Shown one piece after another: positions 43,391-51,557 of a DNA stretch of 51,760 nucleotides (positions are counted from its first letter, which is position 1; each line of letters starts with the position of its first letter). The position numbers and the translations under genes are program-made. Origin of the DNA: CAXMST01 sp963790085. GTDB lineage: Bacteria > Actinomycetota > Thermoleophilia > Solirubrobacterales > 70-9. The stretch covers positions 1 through 51,760 of the forward strand of contig CAWBNH010000009.1 of assembly GCA_963790085.1 (NCBI GenBank). Reading direction: 5' to 3'. Under the pieces are notes generated by a model, which had not been told where the DNA came from, made no database searches, and worked only from the letters and a program-made list of their open reading frames with translations.

Positions 43391-44050
43391 ATGGCTGAAC
43401 GCAAGACGGACCAGCTCTGGGGCGAGCAGAACCGCCACCCCGGTGACCGGGAGGCGTTGTTCGCGGCTGCCAAGGAGCAGCTAACCCCGAGCCGGGTGCT
43501 CTATCCGGGATCCTTCGTCGACATCGCCGCCTCGTTCGTATTCCAAGAGGTGACCTATGTCGATTCGGACGTGCGCGCCAAGCGCTTCTTCGCCGATCGC
43601 GCTGGCGTCGAGCGGATCGTAAATGCCGGCAAGCGGTATCAAGAACCCGCCCGCTTCGACTTCGTTCATGCCGACTACGCCTCCGAGCTTCCAGTAGACG
43701 AGGGAGGCTTCGAACTCCTGGTCTCGCTCTACGCGGGCTTCGTCTCGCGAGCTTGCAAGCGATACCTCCAGACCGGGGCCCTGCTCCTGGCGAACAACAG
43801 CCACGGCGATGCCAGCATGGCGTCGATCGATCCTGAGTTCGAGCTGACCGGCGTGATCGACAAGCGAGGCCAGGCGTATCGATCCTCGACTCGCGATCTC
43901 GACACGTACCTGATCCCCAAGGGCGACAAGAAGGTGACGCGCGAGCTGCTTGAGCGAACCAACCGGGGCATTGGCTACACGCGATCCCCCTCCGCATATC
44001 TCTTCCGTAAGGTCAGCGGTCGACCCCTGGATAGGCGCGAGGGGCCATAG
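43391..44050 (+). CDS. Hypothetical protein, possible Rossmann/methyltransferase-like fold
   Basis: A 219-residue protein. RVLYPGSFVDIAASFVFQEVTYVDSD (about 35-60) looks like the first strand-loop-helix and acidic second strand of a Rossmann fold, followed by FDFVHADYASELP and FELLVSLYAGFVSRACKRYLQTGALLLANNS, which match later methyltransferase strands. The glycine-rich SAM loop is not canonical, so the assignment is tentative. ATG 43391 is preceded by GACAAT 7 nt upstream and GGGAGG. It lies between two tRNA genes, in opposite orientation. Confidence 0.6.
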   Translation: MAERKTDQLWGEQNRHPGDREALFAAAKEQLTPSRVLYPGSFVDIAASFVFQEVTYVDSDVRAKRFFADRAGVERIVNAGKRYQEPARFDFVHADYASELPVDEGGFELLVSLYAGFVSRACKRYLQTGALLLANNSHGDASMASIDPEFELTGVIDKRGQAYRSSTRDLDTYLIPKGDKKVTRELLERTNRGIGYTRSPSAYLFRKVSGRPLDRREGP

Positions 44051-44163
44051 CTAGCCGGCCTCGCCCTGCCTGATGGCTTGAACAAGCGAGCTTGCCCACT
44101 TGCGAGGCGCAACTCGCAAACCCCTGCTGCTGCGGAAAGAACCGGCGATTCTGATCCTCTTAG

Positions 44164-44237
44164 TCGGGGCGACTGGATTCGAACCAGCGACCCCCTGCTC
44201 CCAAAGCAGGTGCGCTACCAGGCTGCGCCACGCCCCG
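44164..44237 (-). tRNA. tRNA-Pro(TGG)
   Basis: A 74-nt tRNA: acceptor CGGGGCG/CGCCCCG, discriminator A, anticodon stem CCTGC/GCAGG with loop TTTGGGA (anticodon TGG), T arm GCTGGTTCGAATCCAGT. Same acceptor and T arm as tRNA-Pro(GGG). Confidence 0.95.
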
Positions 44238-44315
44238 TGACCGTGGGCGAGTCTAGCCCCCGGTCGGGCGGCCGGTCGCGGCCGGTCGCCCCAGGTGATC
44301 TAGGCTCCCCCGCCG

Positions 44316-45575
44316 ATGGCCAAGGTCCGACCGATGCACGCCGTTCACTACGACCCCGCACGGGTGACGATCGGCGATGTCGTCGCGCCGCCCTACGACG
44401 TGATCGACGACTCCCAGCGAGCGGCTCTCATCGACCGCTCCGCCCACAACGTCGTCGAGCTCGACCTGCCAAAGGCGCCGGCGGGCAGCGACATCTACGA
44501 ACACGCGGCCGAGACCATGGCGGCATGGGAGGCGGAGGGAGTTCTCGTCCGCGACGACGAGCCCACGATCTGGGCCTACGAGCAGGACTACACCGGGCCC
44601 GACGGGACCGCCCGGACCCGACGGGGGTTTCTCGCCCGGATCCGGGTCACCGACTACGGACCCGGCCTGGTGCGACCCCACGAGCGCACCCAACCTGGGC
44701 CGAAGGAAGACCGTCTCCGGCTGACCCGGGCGACCGCCCACAGCATGTCGCCGATCTTCATCCTCCACGAGGGCAACGCCTGGCCCCACCTCGAGCCGGC
44801 CACCGCCGCCGAGCCGTGGGCTGAGCTCGCCGACGCAGACGGCACCGTGCACCGCGTCTGGCCGATCGCTGACCCGGCGATCCACGGCGCGGTCGCCGCC
44901 GAGCTCGACCGCTCGGAGCTGCTGATCGCCGACGGGCACCACCGCTATGAGACGGCGCGCAGCTACGCGGAGGAGGTCGGGGGTGAGGGCCCGCACCGCT
45001 ACACGCTCGCCTGCCTCGTATCGCTGGAGGATCCGGGGCTCAGCGTCTTCGCCACCCACCGGCTCCTGCACGACCTCGACCGGGCCAAGCAGGAGGCGAT
45101 CCGCGAGACGCTGAGCTCGATGTTCGAGATCCGGGAGGCGGCCGGCAGCTCGGCCGAGCAGCTGGTGCCCACGAGTGAGGCGGGCCGGATCGCGTTCGGC
45201 TACATGGACTCCCACCACCGCAAGCCCTACCAGCTGACGCTCACCGACCCGGGTCCGCTCGATCGTGCCCTCGACGGCTTCAGCGAGCCCTACCGGCAGC
45301 TCGACGCCGCGGCGCTCGAGGCGCTGATCCTCCGCCAGGCGCTGGGCATGAGCGGCGACGACATCGCGGCCAAGCGCGGCCTCTCCTACTGCTCCGACAC
45401 TGAAGAGGCGGTCAGGCGGATCGCCGAGGGCGAGGCGGACGCCGGCTTTCTGCTGCGCCCAACTCCGGTCCGGCAGGTGCGCGAGGTGGCCGCCGCCGGT
45501 GAGACGATGCCGCCGAAGTCGACCTACTTCTTCCCGAAGCTGTTGACCGGGCTCGTCTTCAATCCCCTGAGCTGA
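44316..45575 (+). CDS. DUF1015 family protein, full-length copy A
   Basis: A 419-residue DUF1015 protein with the family's VVAPPYDVI near the N-terminus, YTGPDGTARTRRGF, VRPHERT, the central LIADGHHRYETARSY motif and a C-terminal MPPKSTYFFPKLLTGLV. The role is unknown; the family is widespread and has been linked to serine kinase-like proteins (SerK). It is first in a row of five same-strand genes. TAGGCT lies 9 nt before ATG 44316. From codon 68 on, the gene is repeated at 48121. Confidence 0.9.
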   Translation: MAKVRPMHAVHYDPARVTIGDVVAPPYDVIDDSQRAALIDRSAHNVVELDLPKAPAGSDIYEHAAETMAAWEAEGVLVRDDEPTIWAYEQDYTGPDGTARTRRGFLARIRVTDYGPGLVRPHERTQPGPKEDRLRLTRATAHSMSPIFILHEGNAWPHLEPATAAEPWAELADADGTVHRVWPIADPAIHGAVAAELDRSELLIADGHHRYETARSYAEEVGGEGPHRYTLACLVSLEDPGLSVFATHRLLHDLDRAKQEAIRETLSSMFEIREAAGSSAEQLVPTSEAGRIAFGYMDSHHRKPYQLTLTDPGPLDRALDGFSEPYRQLDAAALEALILRQALGMSGDDIAAKRGLSYCSDTEEAVRRIAEGEADAGFLLRPTPVRQVREVAAAGETMPPKSTYFFPKLLTGLVFNPLS

Positions 45576-45608
45576 GCGAGCTCGGCGATCCGCTGCGGGC
45601 CGGGCCCA

Positions 45609-45614
45609 TAGCAT
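45609..45614 (+). promoter_or_regulatory. -10 element before cobalamin adenosyltransferase copy A
   Basis: TAGCAT, 7 nt before GTG 45622, in the 46-bp gap after DUF1015. Conserved in copy B. Confidence 0.45.
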
Positions 45615-45621
45615 TGGCCGG

Positions 45622-46179
45622 GTGAAGATCTACACGCGCAAGGGCGACGACGGGACGACCGGACTCTGGTACGGGGGGCGTCGCTCGAAATCGGATGTCA
45701 GGATCGAGGCCTACGGCGCCGTCGACGAGGCGGGCTCGGCGCTCGGGGTCGCCCGCTCCCTCTGCGAGCCGGCCGACGCCGAGGTCGCCGCCGACCTGCT
45801 GCGCCTGCAGACCGAGCTGTTCGTTGCCGGGGCCGAGCTGGCCGCCGCCCCGGAGTCGGCCGACAGGCTCGAGGACGGGGTCAGCCGGATCACCACCGAG
45901 ATGGTCGGCTGGATCGAGGAGGCGATCGATCGCTACATGGAACGGGTCGATCTGCCACCGAAGTTCGTGATCCCCGGGGGCACCCGGCTCTCCGCCGCGC
46001 TCGACCTCGCCCGCGCGACGCTGCGCCGAGCGGAGCGGCGGGTTGCCGCGCTCGCCGACGCCGGCGAGCCCGCCGCCGAGCCGCTGACCAGCCACCTGAA
46101 CCGGGCCGCCGATCTGATCTACGCGCTGGCGCGGTTCACCGACCGGCCCGACCCGGAGCTGTTCGAGGGACGCGGCTGA
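45622..46179 (+). CDS. PduO-type cob(I)alamin adenosyltransferase, copy A
   Basis: A 185-residue ATP:cob(I)alamin adenosyltransferase, which makes adenosylcobalamin from ATP. Visible are the N-terminal ATP-binding TRKGDDGTTGL, the DEAGSALGVAR helix, FVIPGGTRLSAALDLARA, LRRAERRVAAL and LNRAADLIYALAR. GTG 45622 is the start. Its stop overlaps the OsmC start (TGATG), giving a coupled operon. No B12-dependent enzyme is in the window. Confidence 0.95.
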   Translation: MKIYTRKGDDGTTGLWYGGRRSKSDVRIEAYGAVDEAGSALGVARSLCEPADAEVAADLLRLQTELFVAGAELAAAPESADRLEDGVSRITTEMVGWIEEAIDRYMERVDLPPKFVIPGGTRLSAALDLARATLRRAERRVAALADAGEPAAEPLTSHLNRAADLIYALARFTDRPDPELFEGRG

Positions 46180-46574
46180 TGGCGATCAGGGCGACCCGCC
46201 GCCGGGGCTACACCCACGACGTGGTGATCGGCGAGCACTCGCTCGTCGCCGACGAGCCCCCCTCCCGCGGCGGCGACGACCTCGGTCCCTCGCCGACGAT
46301 GTTGCTCGCCGGCTCGCTCGCCGCCTGTACCGCGATCACGGTCGAGATGTACGCGGACCGCAAGGGCTGGGAGCTGCGGGAGCTCGAGGTCTCGATCGAG
46401 GTCGAGGGCAGCCTGATCAGCGGCGATGCCGTCTTCGAGGTGATCCTGCACCTGCCCGGCGGGCTGACCGAGGAGCAGACGCAGCGGATCACGACGATCG
46501 CTGGCAAGTGCCCGGTACACAAGGCGATCGCTCGCGAGACCTCGATCACGATCTCGAATCGGGTCGGGGCCTGA
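46179..46574 (+). CDS. OsmC/Ohr family peroxiredoxin-like protein, copy A
   Basis: A 131-residue OsmC protein. The two redox cysteines are C50 (AACTAITVEMYADRKG) and C111 (GKCPVHKAIA), as in thiol-dependent organic hydroperoxidases of this family. ATG overlaps the adenosyltransferase stop. The SDR gene follows 2 bp after its stop. Confidence 0.93.
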   Translation: MAIRATRRRGYTHDVVIGEHSLVADEPPSRGGDDLGPSPTMLLAGSLAACTAITVEMYADRKGWELRELEVSIEVEGSLISGDAVFEVILHLPGGLTEEQTQRITTIAGKCPVHKAIARETSITISNRVGA

Positions 46575-46576
46575 GC

Positions 46577-47371
46577 GTGGACCTCGGCCTCAGTGGCCGC
46601 GGCTGCGTGGTCACGGGAGCAAGCCGCGGTATCGGCCGGGCTACGGCGCGGATGCTGAGCGAGGCCGGGGCCTCGGTGCTGCTCGTCGCCCGCGACGAGC
46701 AGCTACTCGCGGAGGCGGTCGCCGAGGCCGACGGCGCCGGCGGCAGCGCCGCGGGCCTCGCCGTCGACGTGACCGCTGCGGACGCCGCCGGGCGAATCCA
46801 GGCGGCGTTCGGGGCCGCCGAGATCGACGTGCTGGTCAACAACGCCGGCACCGCAGCCTGGCGCGACCTCGACGACGTCCCCGACGAGGACTGGCGGGCC
46901 GCCTTCGAGCTCAACGTGATCGCGCCGAAACGGCTGATGAGCGCACTGATCCCGCCGATGGCCGAGCGCGGCTGGGGCCGGGTGGTCAACGTCTCCTCGA
47001 CCGCCGGCAAGCGTCCCTCGGCGATGATGGCCGAGTACTCGGTCGCGAAGGCGGCGCAGCTCTCGCTCTCGCGCCTCTACGCCGACCGCCACGCAGCCGC
47101 GGGGGTGCTGGTGAACGCGATCTGTCCGGGTCCGGTCCGGAGCGGAATGTGGATGGACCCCGGCGGCCTGCTCGATCAGTCCCGCGAGCTCGCCGACCTG
47201 GGATCGCGCGACGAGGCGCTCGAGCTGGCGGGCTCGAAGCGGCCGATCGGCCGGCTCGCGGAGGTCGATGAGATCGCCGCTGCGATCGCCTTCCTCTGCT
47301 CCGAGCGCGCCTCCTACGTCTCGGGCGCAGCCTGGAGCGTCGACGGCGGCACCGTGCAGGTGATCATCTGA
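46577..47371 (+). CDS. SDR family oxidoreductase, copy A
   Basis: A 264-residue short-chain dehydrogenase with the cofactor motif TGASRGIG (about 13-20), the NNAG motif, VNVSSTAGK (catalytic Ser), YSVAK with Tyr154 and Lys158, and CPGPVRSGM. FabG-like; substrate unknown. Start GTG 46577, 2 bp after the OsmC stop. Confidence 0.93.
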   Translation: MDLGLSGRGCVVTGASRGIGRATARMLSEAGASVLLVARDEQLLAEAVAEADGAGGSAAGLAVDVTAADAAGRIQAAFGAAEIDVLVNNAGTAAWRDLDDVPDEDWRAAFELNVIAPKRLMSALIPPMAERGWGRVVNVSSTAGKRPSAMMAEYSVAKAAQLSLSRLYADRHAAAGVLVNAICPGPVRSGMWMDPGGLLDQSRELADLGSRDEALELAGSKRPIGRLAEVDEIAAAIAFLCSERASYVSGAAWSVDGGTVQVII

Positions 47372-47925
47372 GCGAGGCCGGCGACCTCGGCTCCCGCCTC
47401 CTCGACCTGGCCGAGGCGGAGGCCCTGGAAGCGCACGGACGAAAGAACGCGGCGGTGCTGGTCCCGCTCTACGGCTGGCCGCACTCGCCGGGCCTGATCT
47501 TCACCGAACGGCGGCACGACCTGCGCCGGCACGCCGGTGAGATCTCGTTCCCGGGCGGCACGCCCGAGGCCGGTGAGGCACCGGTGACGACGGCGCTCCG
47601 CGAGGCGAGCGAGGAGATCGGCCTCGACCCCGCCACGGTCGAGGTCGTCGGCGCGCTGCAGCCGATCTCGACCGTGGTCACCAGCTACAGGGTCCTGCCG
47701 GTGGTCGGCCTCGTCCCGGTCGGGCTCGAGCACGCGCCGCAGCCGACCGAGGTCGAGCAGGTTCTCGAGTTCGGCCTCGACGAGCTCCGGGAGGGCTTCG
47801 CGATGCGCCGCCTGATCCGCCGCGGCGTTCCCTTCCGGACGCCGACCTACGCCGTCGACGATCACTTGATCTGGGGCGCCACCGCCCGCATGCTGCAGCT
47901 GTTCTTCGAGCGGATCGACCGCTGA
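47368..47925 (+). CDS. NUDIX CoA pyrophosphatase-like hydrolase, copy A
   Basis: A NUDIX hydrolase with the CoA-pyrophosphatase signature LRRHAGEISFPGGTPEAGE followed by the NUDIX box REASEEIGL. Members cleave CoA or related diphosphates. The conserved frame extends upstream of GTG 47455 to a CTG at 47368 that overlaps the SDR stop (CTGA), giving 185 residues and the usual N-terminal helix; the same holds in copy B. I therefore take CTG as the likely start, with GTG 47455 (156 residues) as the alternative. Confidence 0.85.
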   Translation: MSEAGDLGSRLLDLAEAEALEAHGRKNAAVLVPLYGWPHSPGLIFTERRHDLRRHAGEISFPGGTPEAGEAPVTTALREASEEIGLDPATVEVVGALQPISTVVTSYRVLPVVGLVPVGLEHAPQPTEVEQVLEFGLDELREGFAMRRLIRRGVPFRTPTYAVDDHLIWGATARMLQLFFERIDR

Positions 47926-47950
47926 GCGGTCGTCGATCTCGGGTCGGCGG

Positions 47951-48113
47951 CTAGACCCTGCCCGCCTTGCCGACGAGCAGCGACTGGCCCGAGGCGGGCG
48001 TGATCTTCACCTCGGCCCTGATCTTGATCCTGCCCTTCCGCTTGACCGCCCTGCGGCCCTTCTTGCTGAGCTTGATCCGCGGGTGCGCGGCGCCGCCGGA
48101 CTCGACCTCGCCG
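47951..48113 (-). pseudogene. 3' end of a basic C-terminal-module protein, truncated by the duplication
   Basis: About 53 codons ending in SLLVGKAGRV, with the IKLSKKGRKAVKRKGRI basic beta module. The matching frame at 51558 continues upstream, but here it is cut near 48110 and joined to DUF1015 copy B. It lacks a start. Confidence 0.75.
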
Positions 48114-48120
48114 CCAGACG

Positions 48121-49182
48121 ATGGCCGCCTGGGAGTCGCAGGGGATTCTCGTCCGTGACCGCGAGCCGACGATCTGGGCCTACGAGCAGGACTACACCGG
48201 GCCCGACGGGACCGCCCGGACCCGGCGTGGCTTTCTCGCCCGGATCCGGGTCACCGACTACGGGCCCGGCCTGGTCCGGCCCCACGAGCGCACCCAGCCC
48301 GGTCCGAAGGAGGACCGCCTTCGCCTGACCCGGGCGACCGCTCACAGCATGTCGCCGATCTTCATCCTGCACGAGGGCAACGCCTGGCCCCACCTCGAGC
48401 CCGCGACGGACGCGGCCGACCCCTGGGCCGAGGTCAGCGACGCAGACGGCACCGTGCACCGGGTCTGGCCGATCGCCGATCCGGCGATCCACGACGCGGT
48501 CGCCGCCGAGCTCGAGCCCTCGGAGCTGCTGATCGCCGACGGCCACCATCGCTACGAGACGGCCCGCAGCTACGCGGAGGAGGTCGGGGGCGAGGGACCG
48601 CACCGTTACACGCTGGCCTGCCTGGTCTCGCTCGAGGATCCGGGGCTCAGCGTCTTCGCCACTCACCGACTGCTGCACGACCTCGACCGGGCCAAGCAGG
48701 AGGCGATCCGCGAGACGCTGAGCTCGATGTTCGAGATCAGCGAAGCGGCCGGCAGCGAGGCCGAGCAGCTGGTGCCAACCCGCGAGGCGGGCCGGATCGC
48801 ATTCGGATACATGGACTCCCATCACCGCAAGCCCTACCACCTGACGCTCACCGACTCGGGCCCGCTCGAGCGTGCCCTCGACGGCTTCAGCGAGCCCTAC
48901 CGGCAGCTCGACGCCGCGGCGCTCGAGGCGCTGATCCTCCGCCAAGCGCTGGGCATGAGCAGCGACGACATCGCGGCCAAGCGCGGCATCTCCTACTGCT
49001 CGGACACCGAAGAGGCGGTCAGGAGGATCGCCGACGGCGAGGCGGACGCCGGCTTTCTGCTGCGACCAACCCCGGTCCGGCAGGTGCGCGAGGTGGCCGC
49101 CGCCGGTGAGACGATGCCGCCGAAGTCGACCTACTTCTTCCCGAAGCTGCTGACCGGGCTCGTCTTCAATCCCTTGAGCTGA
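48121..49182 (+). pseudogene. DUF1015 family protein, copy B, lacking the N-terminus
   Basis: 353 codons matching residues 68-419 of copy A, with one extra residue (TDAADPWAE versus TAAEPWAE). The N-terminal 67 residues, including the APPYDVI motif, are missing. The remaining ATG 48121 has no -10 or ribosome-binding element in front of it. The rest of the frame is intact, including the GHHRYETA motif. Confidence 0.85.
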
Positions 49183-49215
49183 GCGAGCTCGGCGATCCGG
49201 TCCGGGCCGGGCCCA

Positions 49216-49221
49216 TAGCAT
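49216..49221 (+). promoter_or_regulatory. -10 element before cobalamin adenosyltransferase copy B
   Basis: TAGCAT, 7 nt before GTG 49229, identical to copy A. Confidence 0.45.
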
Positions 49222-49228
49222 TGGCCGG

Positions 49229-49786
49229 GTGAAGATCTACACGCGCAAGGGTGACGACGGTACGACCGGCCTCTGGTACGGGGGGCGGCGCTCGAAATCG
49301 GATGTCAGGATCGAGGCCTACGGCGCGGTCGACGAGGCGGGCTCGGCGCTCGGGGTCGCCCGCTCCCTGTGCCAGCCCGCCGACGCCGAGGTCGCCGCCG
49401 ACCTGCTGCGCCTGCAGACCGAGCTGTTCGTTGCCGGCGCCGAGCTGGCCGCCGCCCCGGAGTCGGCCGACAGGCTCGAGGACGGGGTCAGCCGGATCAC
49501 CACCGAGATGGTCGGCTGGATCGAGGAGGCGATCGATCGCTACATGGAACGGGTCGATCTCCCACCGAAGTTCGTGATCCCCGGGGGTACGCGGCTCTCC
49601 GCCGCGCTCGACCTCGCCCGCGCGACCCTGCGCCGGGCCGAGCGTCGCGTCGCCGCGCTCGCCGACGCCGGCGAGCCGGCCGCCGAGCCCCTGACCAGTC
49701 ATCTGAACCGGGCCGCCGATCTGATCTACGCGCTGGCGCGATTCACCGACCGGCCCGACCCGGAGCTGTTCGAGGGGCGCGGCTGA
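49229..49786 (+). CDS. PduO-type cob(I)alamin adenosyltransferase, copy B
   Basis: 185 residues, differing from copy A by a single replacement (LCQPAD for LCEPAD) despite many silent base changes. All ATP- and corrinoid-binding segments are intact. Coupled to OsmC copy B through TGATG. Confidence 0.95.
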   Translation: MKIYTRKGDDGTTGLWYGGRRSKSDVRIEAYGAVDEAGSALGVARSLCQPADAEVAADLLRLQTELFVAGAELAAAPESADRLEDGVSRITTEMVGWIEEAIDRYMERVDLPPKFVIPGGTRLSAALDLARATLRRAERRVAALADAGEPAAEPLTSHLNRAADLIYALARFTDRPDPELFEGRG

Positions 49787-50181
49787 TGGCGATCAGGGCG
49801 ACCCGCCGCCAGGGGTACACGCACGACGTGGTGATCGGCGAGCACTCGCTGGTCGCCGACGAGCCCCCCTCGCGCGGCGGCGACGACCTCGGTCCCTCGC
49901 CGACGATGTTGCTCGCCGGCTCGCTCGCCGCCTGCACCGCGATCACGGTCGAGATGTACGCGGACCGCAAGGGCTGGGAGCTGGGCGAGCTTGAGGTCTC
50001 GATCGAGGTCGAGGGAAGCCTGATCACCGGCGATGCGGTGTTTGAGGTGATCCTGCACCTGCCCGGCGGGCTGAGCGAGGAGCAGACGCAGCGGATCACC
50101 GCGATCGCCGGCAAGTGCCCGGTGCACAAGGCGATCGCCCGCGAGACCCCGATCACGATCACGAATCGGGTCGGGGCCTGA
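49786..50181 (+). CDS. OsmC/Ohr family protein, copy B
   Basis: 131 residues with both redox cysteines (positions 50 and 111). About seven conservative replacements relative to copy A, for example SLITGD for SLISGD and ITITN for ITISN. Confidence 0.93.
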   Translation: MAIRATRRQGYTHDVVIGEHSLVADEPPSRGGDDLGPSPTMLLAGSLAACTAITVEMYADRKGWELGELEVSIEVEGSLITGDAVFEVILHLPGGLSEEQTQRITAIAGKCPVHKAIARETPITITNRVGA

Positions 50182-50183
50182 GC

Positions 50184-50978
50184 GTGGACCTCGGCCTCAG
50201 CGGCCGCGGCTGCGTGGTCACCGGAGCGAGCCGCGGCATCGGCCGGGCGACGGCGCGGATGCTGAGCGAGGCCGGGGCCTCGGTGCTGCTCGTCGCCCGC
50301 GACGAGCAGCGACTCGCGGAGGCGGTGGCCGAGGCCGACGGCGCCGGCGGCAGCGCCACGGGCCTCGCCGTCGACGTGACCGCTGCGGACGCCGCCGAGC
50401 GGGTCCAGGCGGCGTTCGGGGCCGCCGAGATCGACGTGCTCGTCAACAACGCCGGCACCGCAGCCTGGCGCGACCTCGACGACGTCCCCGACGAGGACTG
50501 GCGGGCGGCGTTCGAGCTCAACGTGATCGCGCCGAAACGGCTGATGAGCGCACTGATCCCGCCGATGGCCGAGCGCGGCTGGGGCCGGGTGGTCAACGTC
50601 TCCTCGACCGCCGGCAAGCGTCCGTCGGCGATGATGGCCGAGTACTCGGTCGCGAAGGCGGCGCAGCTCTCGCTCTCGCGCCTCTACGCCGACCGCCACG
50701 CGGCCGCGGGGGTGCTGGTCAACGCGATCTGTCCGGGTCCGGTGCGGAGCGGCATGTGGATGGACCCCGGCGGCCTGCTCGATCAGTCCCGCGAGCTCGC
50801 CGATCTGGGATCGCGAGAGGAGGCGCTCGAACTGGCCGGCTCAAAGCGGCCGATCGGCCGGCTCGCGGAGGTTGATGAGATCGCCGGCGCGATCGCCTTC
50901 CTCTGCTCCGAGCGCGCCTCCTACGTCTCGGGCGCGGCCTGGAGCGTCGACGGCGGCACGGTGCAGGTGATCATCTGA
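50184..50978 (+). CDS. SDR family oxidoreductase, copy B
   Basis: 264 residues with TGASRGIG, NNAG, the catalytic Ser/Tyr/Lys set and CPGPVRSGM unchanged. A handful of replacements relative to copy A (DEQRLAE for DEQLLAE, AAERVQ for AAGRIQ, REEALE for RDEALE). Confidence 0.93.
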   Translation: MDLGLSGRGCVVTGASRGIGRATARMLSEAGASVLLVARDEQRLAEAVAEADGAGGSATGLAVDVTAADAAERVQAAFGAAEIDVLVNNAGTAAWRDLDDVPDEDWRAAFELNVIAPKRLMSALIPPMAERGWGRVVNVSSTAGKRPSAMMAEYSVAKAAQLSLSRLYADRHAAAGVLVNAICPGPVRSGMWMDPGGLLDQSRELADLGSREEALELAGSKRPIGRLAEVDEIAGAIAFLCSERASYVSGAAWSVDGGTVQVII

Positions 50979-51532
50979 GCGAGGGCGGCGACCTCGGCTC
51001 CCGCCTCCTCGACCTCGCCGAGGCGGAGGCCCTCCAGGCACATGGGCGCAAGGACGCGGCGGTGCTGGTGCCGGTCTACGGCTGGCCGCGTTCGCCGGGC
51101 CTGATCTTCACCGAACGCCGGCACGACCTGCGCCGGCACCCCGGTGAGATCTCGTTTCCGGGCGGCACGCCCGAGGCCGGTGAGGCGCCCGTCACGACGG
51201 CGCTCCGCGAGGCGAGCGAGGAGATCGGGCTCGACCCCGCCTCGGTCGAGGTCGTCGGCGCGCTGCAGCCGATCTCGACCGTGGTCACCAGCTACAGGGT
51301 CCTGCCGGTGGTCGGCCTCGTCCCGGTCGGACTCGAGCATGCGCCGCAGCCGACCGAGGTCGAGCAGGTCCTCGAGTTCAGCCTCGACGAGCTGCGCGAG
51401 GGTTTCGCGATGCGCCGCCTGATCCGCCGTGGCGTTCCCTTCCGGACGCCGACCTACGCCGTCGACGATCACTTCATCTGGGGCGCCACCGCCCGCATGC
51501 TGCAGCTCTTCTTCGAGCGGATCGACGGCTGA
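50975..51532 (+). CDS. NUDIX CoA pyrophosphatase-like hydrolase, copy B
   Basis: The same frame as copy A, including the upstream stretch from the CTG that overlaps the SDR stop. The NUDIX box and SFPGG motif are intact. Replacements such as RHPGE for RHAGE, EFSLD for EFGLD and DDHFI for DDHLI are outside the catalytic residues. Confidence 0.85.
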   Translation: MSEGGDLGSRLLDLAEAEALQAHGRKDAAVLVPVYGWPRSPGLIFTERRHDLRRHPGEISFPGGTPEAGEAPVTTALREASEEIGLDPASVEVVGALQPISTVVTSYRVLPVVGLVPVGLEHAPQPTEVEQVLEFSLDELREGFAMRRLIRRGVPFRTPTYAVDDHFIWGATARMLQLFFERIDG

Positions 51533-51557
51533 GCGGCCGCCGACCCCGGGCCGGCGG

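Larger units (their letters stand above)
44514..48110 (+). repeat. Tandem duplication unit, copy A (about 3.6 kb)
   Basis: Spans codon 67 of DUF1015 copy A through the 3' end of the minus-strand gene at 47951. Gene boundaries in copy B are offset by exactly 3607 bp (3604 near the left end, the difference being one extra codon). The boundaries lie inside two genes, so each unit breaks one of them. Confidence 0.9.
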
